From positions 1 through 24,368 of the forward strand of contig DXCY01000141.1 of the NCBI GenBank assembly GCA_019115725.1: a DNA stretch of 24,368 nt, in the 5' to 3' direction. Of the stretch, positions 6,989 through 17,000 are shown piece after piece. The DNA is from Candidatus Luteimonas excrementigallinarum (GTDB lineage Bacteria; Pseudomonadota; Gammaproteobacteria; Xanthomonadales; Xanthomonadaceae). Every line of letters begins with the position of its first letter. The stretch's first letter is position 1. A program made the translations under genes and the position numbers. Below the pieces are notes generated by a model. The model made no database searches and was not told the DNA's origin. It worked only from the letters and a program-made list of their open reading frames with translations.

Positions 6989-7204
6989 ATGAGTGACGGT
7001 CTGGACGCACGGGTAGTGGAACTGGAAACGCGGCTCGCCTTCCAGGAACAGGCCATGGCCGAGCTCAGCGACGCGCTGGCGGCGTTGCGTGCCGAGGCGG
7101 CACGCAACGCCGAACTGTTGAAGCGGGGGCTGGAAGAGTTCCGCCAGGGCCGCGGCGAGTTCTACGCCGATCCGGCCGACGAGCCGCCCCCGCCGCATTA
7201 CTGA
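6989..7204 (+). CDS. slyX: SlyX family protein
   Basis: The 71-residue protein has the SlyX pattern: a short acidic start, ARVVELETRLAFQEQAMAELSDAL and a heptad-like coiled coil to about residue 50, then a proline-rich tail ending PPPHY. SlyX is a small coiled-coil cytoplasmic protein of unclear function, often located next to FKBP-type isomerase genes such as fkpA/slyD in enterobacteria, and the same neighbourhood is seen here. It starts 16 bp after the lipoprotein FKBP gene and is probably co-transcribed. No strong ribosome site is visible. Confidence 0.88.
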   Translation: MSDGLDARVVELETRLAFQEQAMAELSDALAALRAEAARNAELLKRGLEEFRQGRGEFYADPADEPPPPHY

Positions 7205-7213
7205 GTTGGACCT

Positions 7214-7870
7214 ATGAGCAATACTCTTCGTGACCAGCTGCTTGGCCTGGGCTTCAAGGCCCCGGCCAAGCCAGAGCGCAAGCCCCATCCCAAATCCGAC
7301 GCCCGTGCCGATGGCAAGCCTGGTTCCAGGCGTGGCAAGCCCGGCGAGCGGAAGCAGGGTGGGGCGCCGGCAGGGCAGGAGCGATCCGGTCGCGGGCCGG
7401 GCAAGGGCCCGCGCCAGCAGCCCCGCAAGGGCGCTCGTGGCGGTGGCGAGATCGACCTGGCCAAGGCCTATGCGATCCGCGCCCAGCGCGAGAAGGACGA
7501 GCGCATCGAGGCCGAGCGGCAGAAGCAGGAAGAAGCCCGCAAGCGCCGCGAGGCGCGGGCGAAGCTGGCCACGCTGCTGGAAGGCAAGGCCCTGAACGCC
7601 GAGGACGCCGACATTGCCCGGCACTTCGAGTACGGCGGCAAGATCAAGCGCATCTACGTGACCGCCGAGCAGCTCAAGGCCCTCAACGCAGGGGAGCTGG
7701 GCGTGCTGCAGCAGACCGGTCGCTATCTGCTGGTGACGGCTGCGGTGCTGGCCGAGGCCGAGGCGATCTTCGCCCCGGCCGTGGCCCTGAAGGTCGACCC
7801 CGAAGCCCCTGCCGCGGACGATCCCTACGCCGACCCGAAGTATCAGGTTCCCGACGACCTGGTCTGGTAA
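7214..7870 (+). CDS. DUF2058 (YaiL-like) protein
   Basis: The 218-residue product has the family's layout: an N-terminal DQLLGLGFK motif (residues 7-15), a long basic Gly/Pro/Lys/Arg-rich disordered segment (16-75), a highly charged coiled coil (about 76-118) and a compact C-terminal domain starting at HFEYGGKIKRIYVT and ending in PDDLVW. The family is sometimes described as nucleoid- or nucleic-acid-associated because of the basic region, but its function is not established. The start at 7214 follows the slyX stop by 9 bp without a good ribosome site. The gene ends just before a pair of REP-like hairpins and faces the metH operon, so it is probably last in the FKBP-slyX operon. Confidence 0.88.
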   Translation: MSNTLRDQLLGLGFKAPAKPERKPHPKSDARADGKPGSRRGKPGERKQGGAPAGQERSGRGPGKGPRQQPRKGARGGGEIDLAKAYAIRAQREKDERIEAERQKQEEARKRREARAKLATLLEGKALNAEDADIARHFEYGGKIKRIYVTAEQLKALNAGELGVLQQTGRYLLVTAAVLAEAEAIFAPAVALKVDPEAPAADDPYADPKYQVPDDLVW

Positions 7871-7877
7871 CCCTCGT

Positions 7878-7901
7878 GTCGGGGGCATGGCCCCGACCTG
7901 C
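7878..7901 (-). repeat. REP-like hairpin (SMAG-type), minus orientation, variant head
   Basis: Perfect arms GTCGGGG and CCCCGAC surround a short loop. On the minus strand the element reads GCAG then the hairpin, so its head is a variant of GTAG. It lies between convergent genes and forms a head-to-head pair with the element at 7926-7949, 24 bp apart. It may also help stop transcription, although no T-run follows. Confidence 0.65.
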
Positions 7902-7925
7902 GTGTTAAATGCCGGGCCCTCTCCT

Positions 7926-7949
7926 GTAGGTCGGGGCTACGCCCCCGAC
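7926..7949 (+). repeat. REP-like hairpin (SMAG-type), plus orientation
   Basis: The unit begins with the tetranucleotide GTAG, followed by GTCGGGG, a loop containing CTAC (complementary to GTAG) and CCCCGAC. A 22-25-bp stem-loop with a GTAG terminus is the definition of the Stenotrophomonas SMAG REP elements, which are linked to RAYT transposases acting in trans. No RAYT gene is present in this window. Confidence 0.7.
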
Positions 7950-7975
7950 GCACGGAAGCGCCTTTTCGACCCGGA

Positions 7976-10659
<2,684 letters not shown>

Positions 10660-10663
<4 letters not shown>

Positions 10664-11748
10664 GCCGTTGCCTCCGCCAGTTGCGGCAGGCTGCGCGGCG
10701 GCAGATCCCTGACCGCTGCGGCGATCGCGCTGATGTGTTCGGGCGTGGTGCCGCAGCAGCCGCCGATGATGTTGACCAGGCCCGCCGCGGCGAATTCGCC
10801 GAGCACCGGTGCCATTTCCTCCGGCGTCTCGTCATATTCGCCGAACGCATTGGGCAACCCGGCATTGGGGTGGGCGCTGACATGGCAGTCGGCAATGTCG
10901 GACAGGGCCTGCACATGCGGGCGCAGCTCACCGGCGCCCAGCGCGCAGTTGAGGCCGATGGCCAGCGGGCGGGCGTGGCGCACGGAGTACCAGAACGCCT
11001 CCGCCGTCTGCCCGGACAGGGTGCGGCCGGAGGCGTCGGTGATCGTGCCCGACACCATCACCGGCACGCGTGCGCCCAGCACCTCGAATACTTCGGCAAT
11101 GGCGAACAGTGCGGCCTTGGCGTTGAGCGTGTCGAACACGGTCTCGACCATCAGCACGTCGGCGCCGCCCTGGAGCAGGCCGTTGGCGGCTTCGCGGTAC
11201 CAGCCCACCAGGTCGTCGAACTTCACCCCGCGAAAGCCCGGGTCGGTCACGTCGGGGCTGATCGAGGCAGTGCGGCTGGTGGGGCCAATCACGCCGACGG
11301 CGAATCGGGGGCGCTGCGGGTCGCGCGCTTCGGCGGCGTCGCAGGCGGCGCGGGCCAGCTGCGCGCCCGCCTGGTTCAGCTCGCGCGCCAGGTGCTGCAG
11401 GCCATAGTCGGACTGGGACACGGCGGTGGAATTGAACGTATTGGTTTCCACCAGGTCGGCGCCGGCCTCGAGGTACGCCTCATGGATGGCGCGGATCAGC
11501 GCGGGCCGGGTCAGGCACAGCAGGTCGTTGTTGCCCTTCTGGTCATGGGGCGTCGGGGCCGCGCCGCCTTCCGGGCGATGCAGGGCATCGAACCCGTCGG
11601 CAAAGCGGTCGCCGCGATACGCGGCCTCGTCCAGACGCTCGCGCTGGATCATGGTGCCCATGGCGCCGTCCAGCACCAGGATCCGCTGTTGCAGTGCCGC
11701 CACCAGGGCGTCGGCGCGCTTGGGGTGCAGCCAGGGCAGTGCGCTCAT
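10660..11748 (-). CDS. metH: Methionine synthase, homocysteine-binding half (split MetH)
   Basis: The 362-residue protein is the N-terminal homocysteine-binding module of MetH: LDGAMGTMIQ (about 33-42), the ETNTFNST motif, and the three zinc ligands Cys268 (GLNCALG) and Cys331-Cys332 (GGCCGTT). These are spaced exactly as Cys247, Cys310 and Cys311 of the E. coli enzyme. It binds and activates homocysteine as a zinc thiolate for methyl transfer from the B12 subunit encoded next. The start at 11748 overlaps the stop of the upstream ArsR-methyltransferase gene by ATGA, with GGAG upstream; the longer frame to 12162 overlaps that gene and has no family similarity. The three-gene chain with ATGA joints implies coordinated synthesis in fixed ratio. 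Confidence 0.95.
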
Positions 11749-12680
11749 TGGGCCGGTTTCTCCGCGATGAGGGAAATCACTTCGAAGTGGGGCGGGCGCT
11801 TCTCCCGGGTCACGGTCTCGATGTGCTGGAGCTTCAGCCCGGCCTTGTCGACGAAGCGGCGCAGCTCGCGGGCATTGAAGCCGAGGTTGGCGTGGCCGTA
11901 GGAGTCCACGATGCTGCGGTGCTCGTGCCGCGCCAGGCTGGTGAGCAGCAAACGTCCGCCAGGACGCAGCACGCGCATGGCCTCCTGGGTGGCCAGGGCC
12001 GGCTGGGGGGAGTAGGTCAGGGCCTGCATCATCACCACCAGGTCGAAGCTGGCGTCTTCCAGCGGCAGGGCGTGCATGTCGCCCTCGCGCACCTCCACGT
12101 TGCGGTGGCGGCGCAGGCGCTCGGTGGCGGCGTTGACCACCCGGGCGCTGACATCGATGCACACATAGCGGTGGGCGTGGGGTGCCAGCAGTTCCGCCAG
12201 CACGCCGTCGCCGGAGGCGATATCAAGCACATCGCCGGTTTCAAACAGCGGCAGCACGCTGCGGGCGAGCGCTTCCCAGGTGCGGCCGGGGGAATAGTGG
12301 CGTTCCATGTCGCCGGCGACTGAATCCGCCCAGTTCTGGTCTGCGGCGCGCATGGCCAGCACCTCCGGCAGGCGATCGGCATCCTGGCGCAGCAGCGGAT
12401 CGTCGCTGCCGCTGCGCAGGGTGCGCCACAGGTCGCGCAGCGCCGGGTCCAGCGGGTCTTCCTCGAAGCGGTAGTAGGCTGAGACGCCGGCCCGGCGGTC
12501 GCGCACCAGTCCGGACTCCTTGAGCCGGGCCAGATGGGTGGAGACACGCGGTTGGGCCAGGCGGGTCACGGCCGAGAGTTCGGCCACGGTAAGCTCCTCG
12601 CGCTCGAGCAGGGCGAGCAGGCGAACCCGCGTCGCGTCGGCCAACACCTTCAGCCGGGCCGACCAGGAATCCAGATCCAC
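11745..12680 (-). CDS. ArsR-family regulator fused to SAM-dependent methyltransferase
   Basis: The 311-residue protein has an ArsR/SmtB winged helix (about 6-72: KVLADATRVRLLALLE, recognition helix QPRVSTHLARLKESGLV, wing) without the CxC metal site of ArsR sensors; where ELCVCDL would be expected it reads ELTVAEL. A linker is followed by a class I methyltransferase domain (about 120-260) with motif I VLDIASGDGV (151-160), an acidic CIDVS strand end, DMHALPLEDASFD and the post-motif LRPGG. Such fusions next to metH probably sense SAM, SAH or homocysteine status rather than metal; whether they methylate anything is not established. GTG at 12680 is chosen because GGAG precedes it by 6 nt and the family starts here; an ATG two bases upstream is out of frame. 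First gene of the metH operon. Confidence 0.9.
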   Translation of the reverse strand: MDLDSWSARLKVLADATRVRLLALLEREELTVAELSAVTRLAQPRVSTHLARLKESGLVRDRRAGVSAYYRFEEDPLDPALRDLWRTLRSGSDDPLLRQDADRLPEVLAMRAADQNWADSVAGDMERHYSPGRTWEALARSVLPLFETGDVLDIASGDGVLAELLAPHAHRYVCIDVSARVVNAATERLRRHRNVEVREGDMHALPLEDASFDLVVMMQALTYSPQPALATQEAMRVLRPGGRLLLTSLARHEHRSIVDSYGHANLGFNARELRRFVDKAGLKLQHIETVTREKRPPHFEVISLIAEKPAQ

Positions 12681-12710
12681 ATATATCTCCGCATCGCGAT
12701 ACAGGGATGG

Positions 12711-12739
12711 ATGATGCGCGCGGGCGGTATCCGCGTCAA
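12711..12739 (-). promoter_or_regulatory. Putative promoter of the ArsR-MT/metH operon
   Basis: On the minus strand TTGACG (12734-12739), a 17-bp spacer and CATCAT (12711-12716) form a plausible promoter (five and four matches to consensus). Transcription would begin near 12704, about 24 nt before the GTG at 12680. The -35 box lies within the inverted repeat at 12723-12759. Confidence 0.4.
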
Positions 12740-12759
12740 GAAGCGCCGCGGATACTGCC
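12723..12759. promoter_or_regulatory. Long inverted repeat in the divergent promoter region, candidate ArsR-MT operator
   Basis: GTATCCGCG (12727-12735) and CGCGGATAC (12747-12755) are perfect 9-bp arms 11 bp apart. After one mismatch the symmetry continues with GGC (12723-12725) and GCC (12757-12759), giving 13-bp arms with one mismatch. It overlaps the likely -35 box of the metH operon and reaches the likely -35 region of the acyl-CoA dehydrogenase gene. Both predicted transcripts start outside it, so it should act as DNA rather than as an RNA hairpin. Confidence 0.55.
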
Positions 12760-12784
12760 GCCGCCGCCTGGCCCCGGCTACAAT
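12756..12784 (+). promoter_or_regulatory. Putative promoter of the acyl-CoA dehydrogenase gene
   Basis: TACAAT (12779-12784) is a good -10 box; 17 bp upstream CTGCCG (12756-12761) is a weak -35. Transcription from about 12791 would exclude the in-frame ATG at 12783 as a start and supports GTG at 12822, which has GGGAG 8 nt upstream. Confidence 0.45.
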
Positions 12785-12821
12785 GGGCGCCTTATCTGCA
12801 AACAGCTTGGGAGTAGGCAGC

Positions 12822-13970
12822 GTGGAGTTTGGATTCAGCGAAGAGCAGTTGATGATCCAGGACGTGGCCCGGCGCATTGCCGCCGAGAAAATCGCGCCCA
12901 GCGCCGAAGCGTTCGACGCCTCCGGCGAGTTTCCGCTCGACAACATCCGCCTGCTGGGCGAGAACGGCCTGATGGGCATCGAAGTGCCGCCCGAGTACGG
13001 CGGTGCGGGCATGGACCCGGTGGCCTACGTGCTGGCCATGATCGAGGTGGCCGCCGGTGATGCCGCGCACTCGACGATCATGTCGGTCAACAACTCGCTG
13101 TTCTGCAACGGCATCCTGACCCACGGTACCGAAGAACAGAAGCAGAAGTACGTGCGCGCGATTGCCGAGGGATCGGAGATCGGCGCGTTCGCGCTGACCG
13201 AGCCGCAGTCCGGCTCTGATGCCACTGCCATGCGCTGCCGCGCGGTGAAGCAGGCCGACGGCACCTACGTCGTCAACGGCAAGAAGAGCTGGATCACTTC
13301 CGGCCCGGTGGCGAAGTACATCGTGCTGTTCGCGATGACCGACCCGGACAAGGGTGCCCGCGGCATCACCGCGTTCATCATCGACACCGCCCGCGAGGGC
13401 TTCGGGCGTGGCAAGACCGAGCCCAAGCTCGGCATCCGCGCCTCGGCCACCTGCGAGATCGAGTTCAACGATTACGTGGTCAACGCCGACGAGGTCCTGG
13501 GCGAAGAGGGGCAGGGGTTCAAGATCGCCATGGGCGTGCTGGACGCCGGCCGCATCGGTATCGCAAGCCAGGCCATCGGCATTGCCCGCGCCGCCTATGA
13601 GGCGACGCTTGAGTACGTGAAGGAACGCAAGGCCTTCGGCCAGCCGATCGGCGCATTCCAGATGACCCAGGCCAAGATCGCCGACATGAAGTGCAAGCTT
13701 GACGCCTCGCTGCTGTTGACGCTGCGCGCGGCATGGGTGAAAGGGCAGGGCCAGCGCTTCAGCAACGAAGCGGCGATCGCCAAGCTCACCGCCTCGGAAG
13801 CGGCGATGTGGATCACCCACCAGGCGCTGCAGATCCATGGCGGCATGGGCTATTCCAAGGAAATGCCGATCGAGCGCTACTTCCGCGATGCCAAGATCAC
13901 CGAGATCTACGAAGGCACCAGCGAGATCCAGCGCATGGTGATTGCCCGGCAGGAGACCGGACTGCGCTGA
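12822..13970 (+). CDS. Acyl-CoA dehydrogenase (short-chain type)
   Basis: The 382-residue protein has the length and motifs of FAD-dependent acyl-CoA dehydrogenases: N-terminal helical domain (1-120, PPEYGGAGMD), the beta domain with AFALTEPQSGSDA and KKSWITSG, and the C-terminal helical domain with RKAFGQPIGAFQMTQAKIADM and QIHGGMGYSKEMPIERYFRDAK. The catalytic base is Glu364 in IYEGTSEIQR, the position used by short- and medium-chain enzymes. It should oxidise a short acyl-CoA to the 2-enoyl-CoA and pass electrons to electron-transferring flavoprotein; chain length cannot be fixed from sequence. No other beta-oxidation or branched-chain gene is adjacent. GTG at 12822 gives the family's usual N-terminus (VEFGFSEEQ), with a promoter and ribosome site fitting it. 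A terminator follows the gene. Confidence 0.92.
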   Translation: MEFGFSEEQLMIQDVARRIAAEKIAPSAEAFDASGEFPLDNIRLLGENGLMGIEVPPEYGGAGMDPVAYVLAMIEVAAGDAAHSTIMSVNNSLFCNGILTHGTEEQKQKYVRAIAEGSEIGAFALTEPQSGSDATAMRCRAVKQADGTYVVNGKKSWITSGPVAKYIVLFAMTDPDKGARGITAFIIDTAREGFGRGKTEPKLGIRASATCEIEFNDYVVNADEVLGEEGQGFKIAMGVLDAGRIGIASQAIGIARAAYEATLEYVKERKAFGQPIGAFQMTQAKIADMKCKLDASLLLTLRAAWVKGQGQRFSNEAAIAKLTASEAAMWITHQALQIHGGMGYSKEMPIERYFRDAKITEIYEGTSEIQRMVIARQETGLR

Positions 13971-14003
13971 TGCCGCACCGGACGCCCTTTGTTTCCATCC
14001 ATG

Positions 14004-14029
14004 GCCCGCATGCAAATGCGGGCTTTATT
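14004..14029 (+). terminator. Intrinsic terminator after the acyl-CoA dehydrogenase gene
   Basis: GCCCGCAT (14004-14011), loop GCAA, and ATGCGGGC (14016-14023) form a perfect 8-bp stem followed by TTTATT. It lies 33 bp after the dehydrogenase stop and ends 17 bp before the glutamate dehydrogenase start, so it may also act on that gene's leader. Confidence 0.75.
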
Positions 14030-14046
14030 GCATCCCGAGTCCAGCC

Positions 14047-17000
14047 ATGAGCAAAGCAGGCAAAAAGGCTGCCAGGCGTGCATCCACCCGCGGCGGATCC
14101 GCCGCGGGCGATGATGCGCGTGCCCCCGTACTCGATGCGATCCGCCGTTTGGCCGGCCGGTCGCGACAGCAGGACGCGGCGCTGTTCGCCGGCGAGTTCT
14201 ACCGCCGCCTGACCGAGGAAGAGCTGCCGCTGCACACCGTCGACAGCTGGGCGGCGCTGGCCAACGAGTTCCTTGATTTCGCCCGCCAGCGCACGCCCGG
14301 CTCGGCCAGCGTGCGTCTGTTCAACCCGACCCAGAAAGCCAACGGCTGGGAGTCGCCGCATACGGTGCTGCAGATCGTCAACGACGACATGCCGTTCCTG
14401 GTCGACTCGGTCAGCATGGCGCTGGGGGATCTGGGGGTGGGCGTGCACGTGCTCGGCCACCCGGTGGTGACCATCCGGCGCGACGCCGCCGGCAAACTGC
14501 AGGCCGTGGGCGAGGGCGAGCCCGAATCGCTGATCCACATGGAAATCGACCGCCAGTCGGCGGCCTCGGCCAAGGCAATCCAGAAGGCGGTGACCGCCAC
14601 CCTGGAAGATGTGCGCCGTGCCGTGGCCGACTGGGCCCCGATGCGCGAGCGGATGCTGCAGGTTGCCGCCGGGCTGGCCGACGCGGCCCTGCCGGTGGCG
14701 GACAGCGAGCGCCGGGAAGCGCAGGAATTCCTGCGCTGGCTCGCCGCGGACCACTTCACCTTCCTCGGCTATCGCGAATACCAGGTGCGCGAGCGTGACG
14801 GCGAAAAGCTGCTCGAGGCGGTGGAGGGCACCGGCCTGGGGCTGATGCATGACAGCCAGCCGGGCGCGCCGCGACCGCTGCAGAGTCTGTCCGCGCACGA
14901 GGTGCGCCAGGCGGGCCGGGTGGATCCCCTGGTGCTCACCAAAACCAACTCGCGCTCCACCGTGCACCGCCCGGGGTTCATGGACTACGTGGGGGTGATC
15001 AGCTTCGACGCCGAGGGCAATGCCATTGGCGAGCGGCGCTTCATTGGCCTGTACGCGTCCAGCGCCTACAACCGCCGACCGTGGGAGATCCCGCTGGTGC
15101 GCGACCGCTTTGAATACGTGATGAGCTCTTCCGGGCTGCGCGAGACCGGCCACAGCGGCAAGGCGCTCAAGCACATCCTGGAAACGCTGCCGCGCGACGA
15201 ACTGTTCCAGTCCACCAGCGAGGAGCTGGCGGCGCTGGGGCTGGGCGTGCTGCAGCTGCAGGAGCGGATCCGCAGCCGGCTGTTCATCCGGCGCGACCGC
15301 TACGGACACTTTTTTTCGATCCTGGTCTACGTTCCCCGCGACCGCTTCAACACCGGTATGCGGCTCAAGGTAGAAGCCATGCTCAAGCAGGAGCTGAGCG
15401 CCGACCGGATCGATTCAACCGTGCGCCTGGACGAGTCACCGCTCGCCCAGGTGCATCTCATTGCTCGCCCGCGCCCCGGTGTAAGGGTGCAGGTCGAACC
15501 GAAACGACTGGAATCCAGGCTGGAGGACATAGTGCGTAATTGGCAGGACGATTTGCGTGACCATCTGGTAGCGAAGCATGGCGAAGCCGAAGGGCTTGAT
15601 CTGGCTACCCGCTTCGGCCGCTCGCTCAGCAACACCTATGTGGAGCGGGCCACCCCCGACGTGGCGGCGACGGACGTGGCCCACCTGGCCTCGCTCGCCT
15701 CCCCGGGTGACCTGCGGCCGTGGCTGTACCGCGCGCCGGAAGACAGCGAGGATGCCGGCACCCTGCGGCTGAAACTGTTCACCCAGGAGCGCGACCTGCC
15801 GCTGTCGGACGTGCTGCCGATGATGGAGAACATGGGCCTGCGGGTGATCGCAGAGCACCTGAACCGCATCAGCGCCGATGAGCGCGCACTGTTCATCCAG
15901 GACTTCAACGTTGAAGCGCCCGCGGGCGTGGACCTGGACAGCGTGGCCGAGGTGTTCGAGGAAGCCTTCGTGCACGTGTGGCGCGGCGATGCCGAGAACG
16001 ACGGCTTCAACCGCCTGGTCCTTGGTGCCGGGCTGGACTGGCGCCAGGTGAGCATGCTGCGCGGCTACTGCAAGTACCTGCTGCAGATCGAGACCCCGTT
16101 CTCGCAGGCGTACATGGAGGAAACCCTCAACCGCTACCCGCTGCTGGCCCGCCTGCTGGTGGAGCTGTTCGAGGCCCGCTTCGCGCCCAAGGGCCGCGGC
16201 AGCGATACCGCCAGCCTGCGCGCGCAGCTGAAGCTGCTGGCCAAGGGCGATGCCGCTGTCGAGGCCGCGCTGGAGCCGGTGCTGGACGCCCGCCGCCGCG
16301 CCCGCAACCCGCGCCAGGAGAAGGTGCGCGAGGCCCTGCGCACGCTGCTGGACGGCGTGTCGAGCCTGGACGAGGACCGGATCCTGCGCAGCTTCATGGG
16401 CGTGATCGACGCCACCCTGCGCACCAGCTTCTACCAGCGTGACAACGAGGGCAACGACAAGGACTACGCCGCGTTCAAGCTGGACTGCGACAAGGTGCCG
16501 GAACTGCCCAAGCCGCGTCCGTACCGCGAAATCTTCGTCTACGGCCCGCACGTGGAAGGCGTGCACCTGCGCTATGGCACCGTCGCCCGTGGCGGCCTGC
16601 GCTGGTCGGACCGGCGCGAAGACTTCCGCACCGAGGTGCTGGGTCTGGTGAAGGCCCAGGCGGTGAAGAACACCGTGATCGTGCCGGTCGGCGCGAAGGG
16701 CGGCTTCATCGCCAAGCGTCTGCCGGTGGGCGGCGATCGCGATGCCGTCCAGGCTGAGGGCGTGGCCTGCTACAAGCGCTTCATCAGCGGCCTGCTGGAC
16801 GTGACCGACAACATCGTCGACGGCGAGATCGTGCCGCCGACCGACGTGGTGCGCCACGATGACGTGGACACCTACATGGTGGTGGCGGCCGACAAGGGCA
16901 CGGCCACCTTCTCCGACATCGCCAACGGCATCTCGGCCGACTACAACTTCTGGCTCGGCGACGCGTTCGCCTCCGGCGGCTCGGTGGGCTACGACCACAA

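Noticed and set aside
11745..12680. Arsenic or metal-resistance regulator
   Set aside because: The ArsR-like domain lacks the CxC metal site and is fused to a methyltransferase beside metH; no arsenic or metal genes are nearby.
12681..12821. SAH or SAM riboswitch before the metH operon
   Set aside because: The predicted leader is only about 24 nt, too short for a riboswitch, and no consensus core is visible; regulation by the ArsR-type protein at the dyad is more likely.
13942..14046. Upstream start for the glutamate dehydrogenase gene
   Set aside because: The extra 35 residues would span the previous gene's end and an intrinsic terminator and have no family similarity.
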